A stretch of 64,000 bases of DNA from Fibrobacterota bacterium (GTDB lineage Bacteria; Fibrobacterota; Fibrobacteria; UBA11236): contig JAQBPN010000103.1 of NCBI GenBank assembly GCA_028287505.1, forward strand, positions 20,566 through 84,565, written 5' to 3'. Below are positions 62,762 through 64,000 of the stretch, piece after piece (position 1 is the first letter of the stretch; every line of letters begins with the position of its first letter). A program made the position numbers and the translations under genes. Below the pieces are notes generated by a model that saw nothing but the letters and a program-made list of their open reading frames with translations, was not told the DNA's origin and did not search any database.

Positions 62762-63484
62762 ATGAAAGTAATCCGCCCCAACTGCCGCGCCCAATTCACC
62801 GCGGCGGACTACGAGTTCATCAGCTCGGTATTGCCGTCCCGGGACGGATCATCCCCGAGACTCATCCGCCTGGTGGAAGATCGGGAAAGCCTGGACATCC
62901 TTCTCGATCAGCCTCTGCTGTTCCGCGCCGTCCTGGAATTGCGCAGTTGCCTGCGCGTCTCCCTGCATTTCTATTTCTTCGTTCTGGTTCGGCACGCCCT
63001 TTTGCGGGAGGACGTCCAGGATCGCGACGTGGCCGATTACGTGGCCGAAGTGTTGGCGGAGTTCTCCATGTTGCAAAGGCTCCGGAACCCGAATCCCAAA
63101 GATGATCGGCACCTCGATTACATGCACGAAATGCTGGAAGCGCTGGAGCGCATGGAAGAGGAAGAGCGCTTCGCCATGCAAACCCATATCGGCAATTATG
63201 CGTTGTTCCTTTCCGGCATTTTCCCCGGCCATTTGCAGCGTCGGGTGGAGCGCCGGGCGGCGCCGGGCTTCCGGTTCTACGAAGAACTGGGGGCGTCCCA
63301 TTTCCGCATGGCCGGCCACCACTACATAGCCCGCCGGATGGACATGGTTTCCATCTTCATGACCCTGGGCCAGGCTTTCCATATCACGCGCTTGGCGCTC
63401 AACCATCTCTCGGAGAAACTGGTGTTCCTGGAAACGGACCGCGCGGTCAGGGACTTGTTCCTGGAGCTGGAAAAGCCGGAGTAG
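62762..63484 (+). CDS. Hypothetical cytosolic protein
   Basis: A 240-residue, mostly helical protein with a good ribosome site (AGAGGAGG before ATG 62762). Rich in charged helices (HEMLEALERMEEEERFAMQT), and with the histidine-rich FRMAGHHYIARRMDMVSIFM near residue 190. No family recognised and no signal peptide. It converges with the YIP1 gene. Confidence 0.65.
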   Translation: MKVIRPNCRAQFTAADYEFISSVLPSRDGSSPRLIRLVEDRESLDILLDQPLLFRAVLELRSCLRVSLHFYFFVLVRHALLREDVQDRDVADYVAEVLAEFSMLQRLRNPNPKDDRHLDYMHEMLEALERMEEEERFAMQTHIGNYALFLSGIFPGHLQRRVERRAAPGFRFYEELGASHFRMAGHHYIARRMDMVSIFMTLGQAFHITRLALNHLSEKLVFLETDRAVRDLFLELEKPE

Positions 63485-63493
63485 GCACGCTTC

Positions 63494-64000
63494 TCAGATG
63501 GAGAGACGGCCGAAGGACATGATGGACAGGATCACGTTGAAGGACATCAATACCAGCCAACCGAGGGCGCACACGCCCAAGGCGCGCCAAGTGCTGGTAT
63601 AGTCCAGCGCCTGGCGAACGGCCAGGACGAATGCGGCCAGCATCCACAGGAATACGATAGCGCGGATGAGGGTCCCCAGGCCGGGCAGGAACCCGAACAC
63701 CTGCAGGATGCCCGGCGCGCTCGAAAATCCGGTACACCGGAGAAGCTCTCCCATGTCGGCCTTGGTTTGCGGTTCCGGCATCAGCCGGGTCCCTATGAAA
63801 TAGCTGAGGAAGGCCCACACCACCCAGCCGATCAAGGCAGCCATGGTATGCAGGAAGAGCCCGTACCAGCCGCCGCTCAAGGCGCCGCCGACTCCGGCCG
63901 CCAGGCTGGACAGGACTACGGTGAGAACCGCCTGGCCGTTGGCCGTGTGATCGGCCTCCACTTCCTCGTACAATTCCGGATCCAGTTTGACGGCCCGGAA
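63494..64000 (-). CDS. YIP1-family membrane protein (5' partial)
   Basis: The frame continues past the right edge (FRAVKLDPELYEEVEADHTA is readable from 64000), so the N-terminus is outside the window. About five hydrophobic helices, with PELYEEVEAD at the start and LLRCTGFSSAPGILQVFGFL in the middle, match YIP1-like proteins. Function in bacteria is unknown. Convergent with the hypothetical gene at 62762. Confidence 0.75.
   Translation of the reverse strand, partial: FRAVKLDPELYEEVEADHTANGQAVLTVVLSSLAAGVGGALSGGWYGLFLHTMAALIGWVVWAFLSYFIGTRLMPEPQTKADMGELLRCTGFSSAPGILQVFGFLPGLGTLIRAIVFLWMLAAFVLAVRQALDYTSTWRALGVCALGWLVLMSFNVILSIMSFGRLSI

Overview
The window comes from a GC-rich Gram-negative genome that most resembles a flagellated, environmental member of the Fibrobacterota or a close relative. 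The evidence is: a TIGR02147-type regulator (DUF4423), a family concentrated in Fibrobacter-like genomes, overlapping a lipoprotein gene; many exported proteins ending in a C-terminal sorting-type beta domain, including one clear type IX secretion tail with an LSQNFPNPF motif; futalosine-pathway menaquinone genes; and P- and L-ring flagellar genes implying an outer membrane. No rRNA, tRNA, CRISPR array or transposase was found by eye.

Layout. 0-6.3 kb is an accessory island: the 3' part of an Rhs gene with an SleB-like C-terminal tip, an overlapping exported putative immunity gene, a damaged XRE regulator, a STAND-like ATPase fused to an Mrr-type nuclease, and a frameshifted Rhs fragment butted against the end of an SGNH hydrolase gene. 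6.4-7.5 kb has RNase HI and a SnoaL-like protein. 7.8-25.7 kb is a long run of exported carbohydrate-related proteins: two ThuA proteins, two glucose/sorbosone dehydrogenase-type propellers, an esterase, a two-haem-motif cytochrome-like protein, a YCF48 propeller, an FG-GAP protein, a DUF1080 (3-keto-glycoside hydrolase) protein and a GH71/99-like protein, plus the TIGR02147 regulator and its lipoprotein partner. Families found here separately are fused in single proteins elsewhere, so I infer an extracellular sugar-oxidation and keto-sugar cleavage system. This is the best candidate for an undescribed system in the window.

25.7-35.5 kb is mixed housekeeping: RBBP9-like hydrolase, a membrane protein with a signalling-type Cys4 tail, a Rossmann protein, a 59-residue membrane protein, GH1 beta-glucosidase, an outer-membrane-like protein, an M23 peptidase, a PHP phosphoesterase and mannose-1-phosphate guanylyltransferase. 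35.5-39.4 kb holds a GT9-like protein and a GAF-GGDEF diguanylate cyclase flanked by two inverted copies of a ~150-160 bp terminator-bearing repeat. 39.4-41.9 kb is a PfkB kinase-mqnB-mqnD operon closed by an intrinsic terminator. 42.1-46.4 kb is flgF-flgG-flgA-flgH-flgI behind a likely sigma-54 promoter.

46.4-52.7 kb has UDP-glucose dehydrogenase, an Smr protein, a DUF3810 metallopeptidase-like protein divergent (across a probable metal-regulator operator) from a ZIP transporter-Fur/Zur operon, a four-hairpin intergenic array, hldD and nth. 52.9-57.9 kb encodes a giant type IX-exported protein and a partner. 57.9-64 kb has a bifunctional nuclease-UVR protein, YchF, a ChaN-like protein, two unknowns and a 5'-cut YIP1 protein. 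All functions are from reading sequence and family recall; no searches were run.
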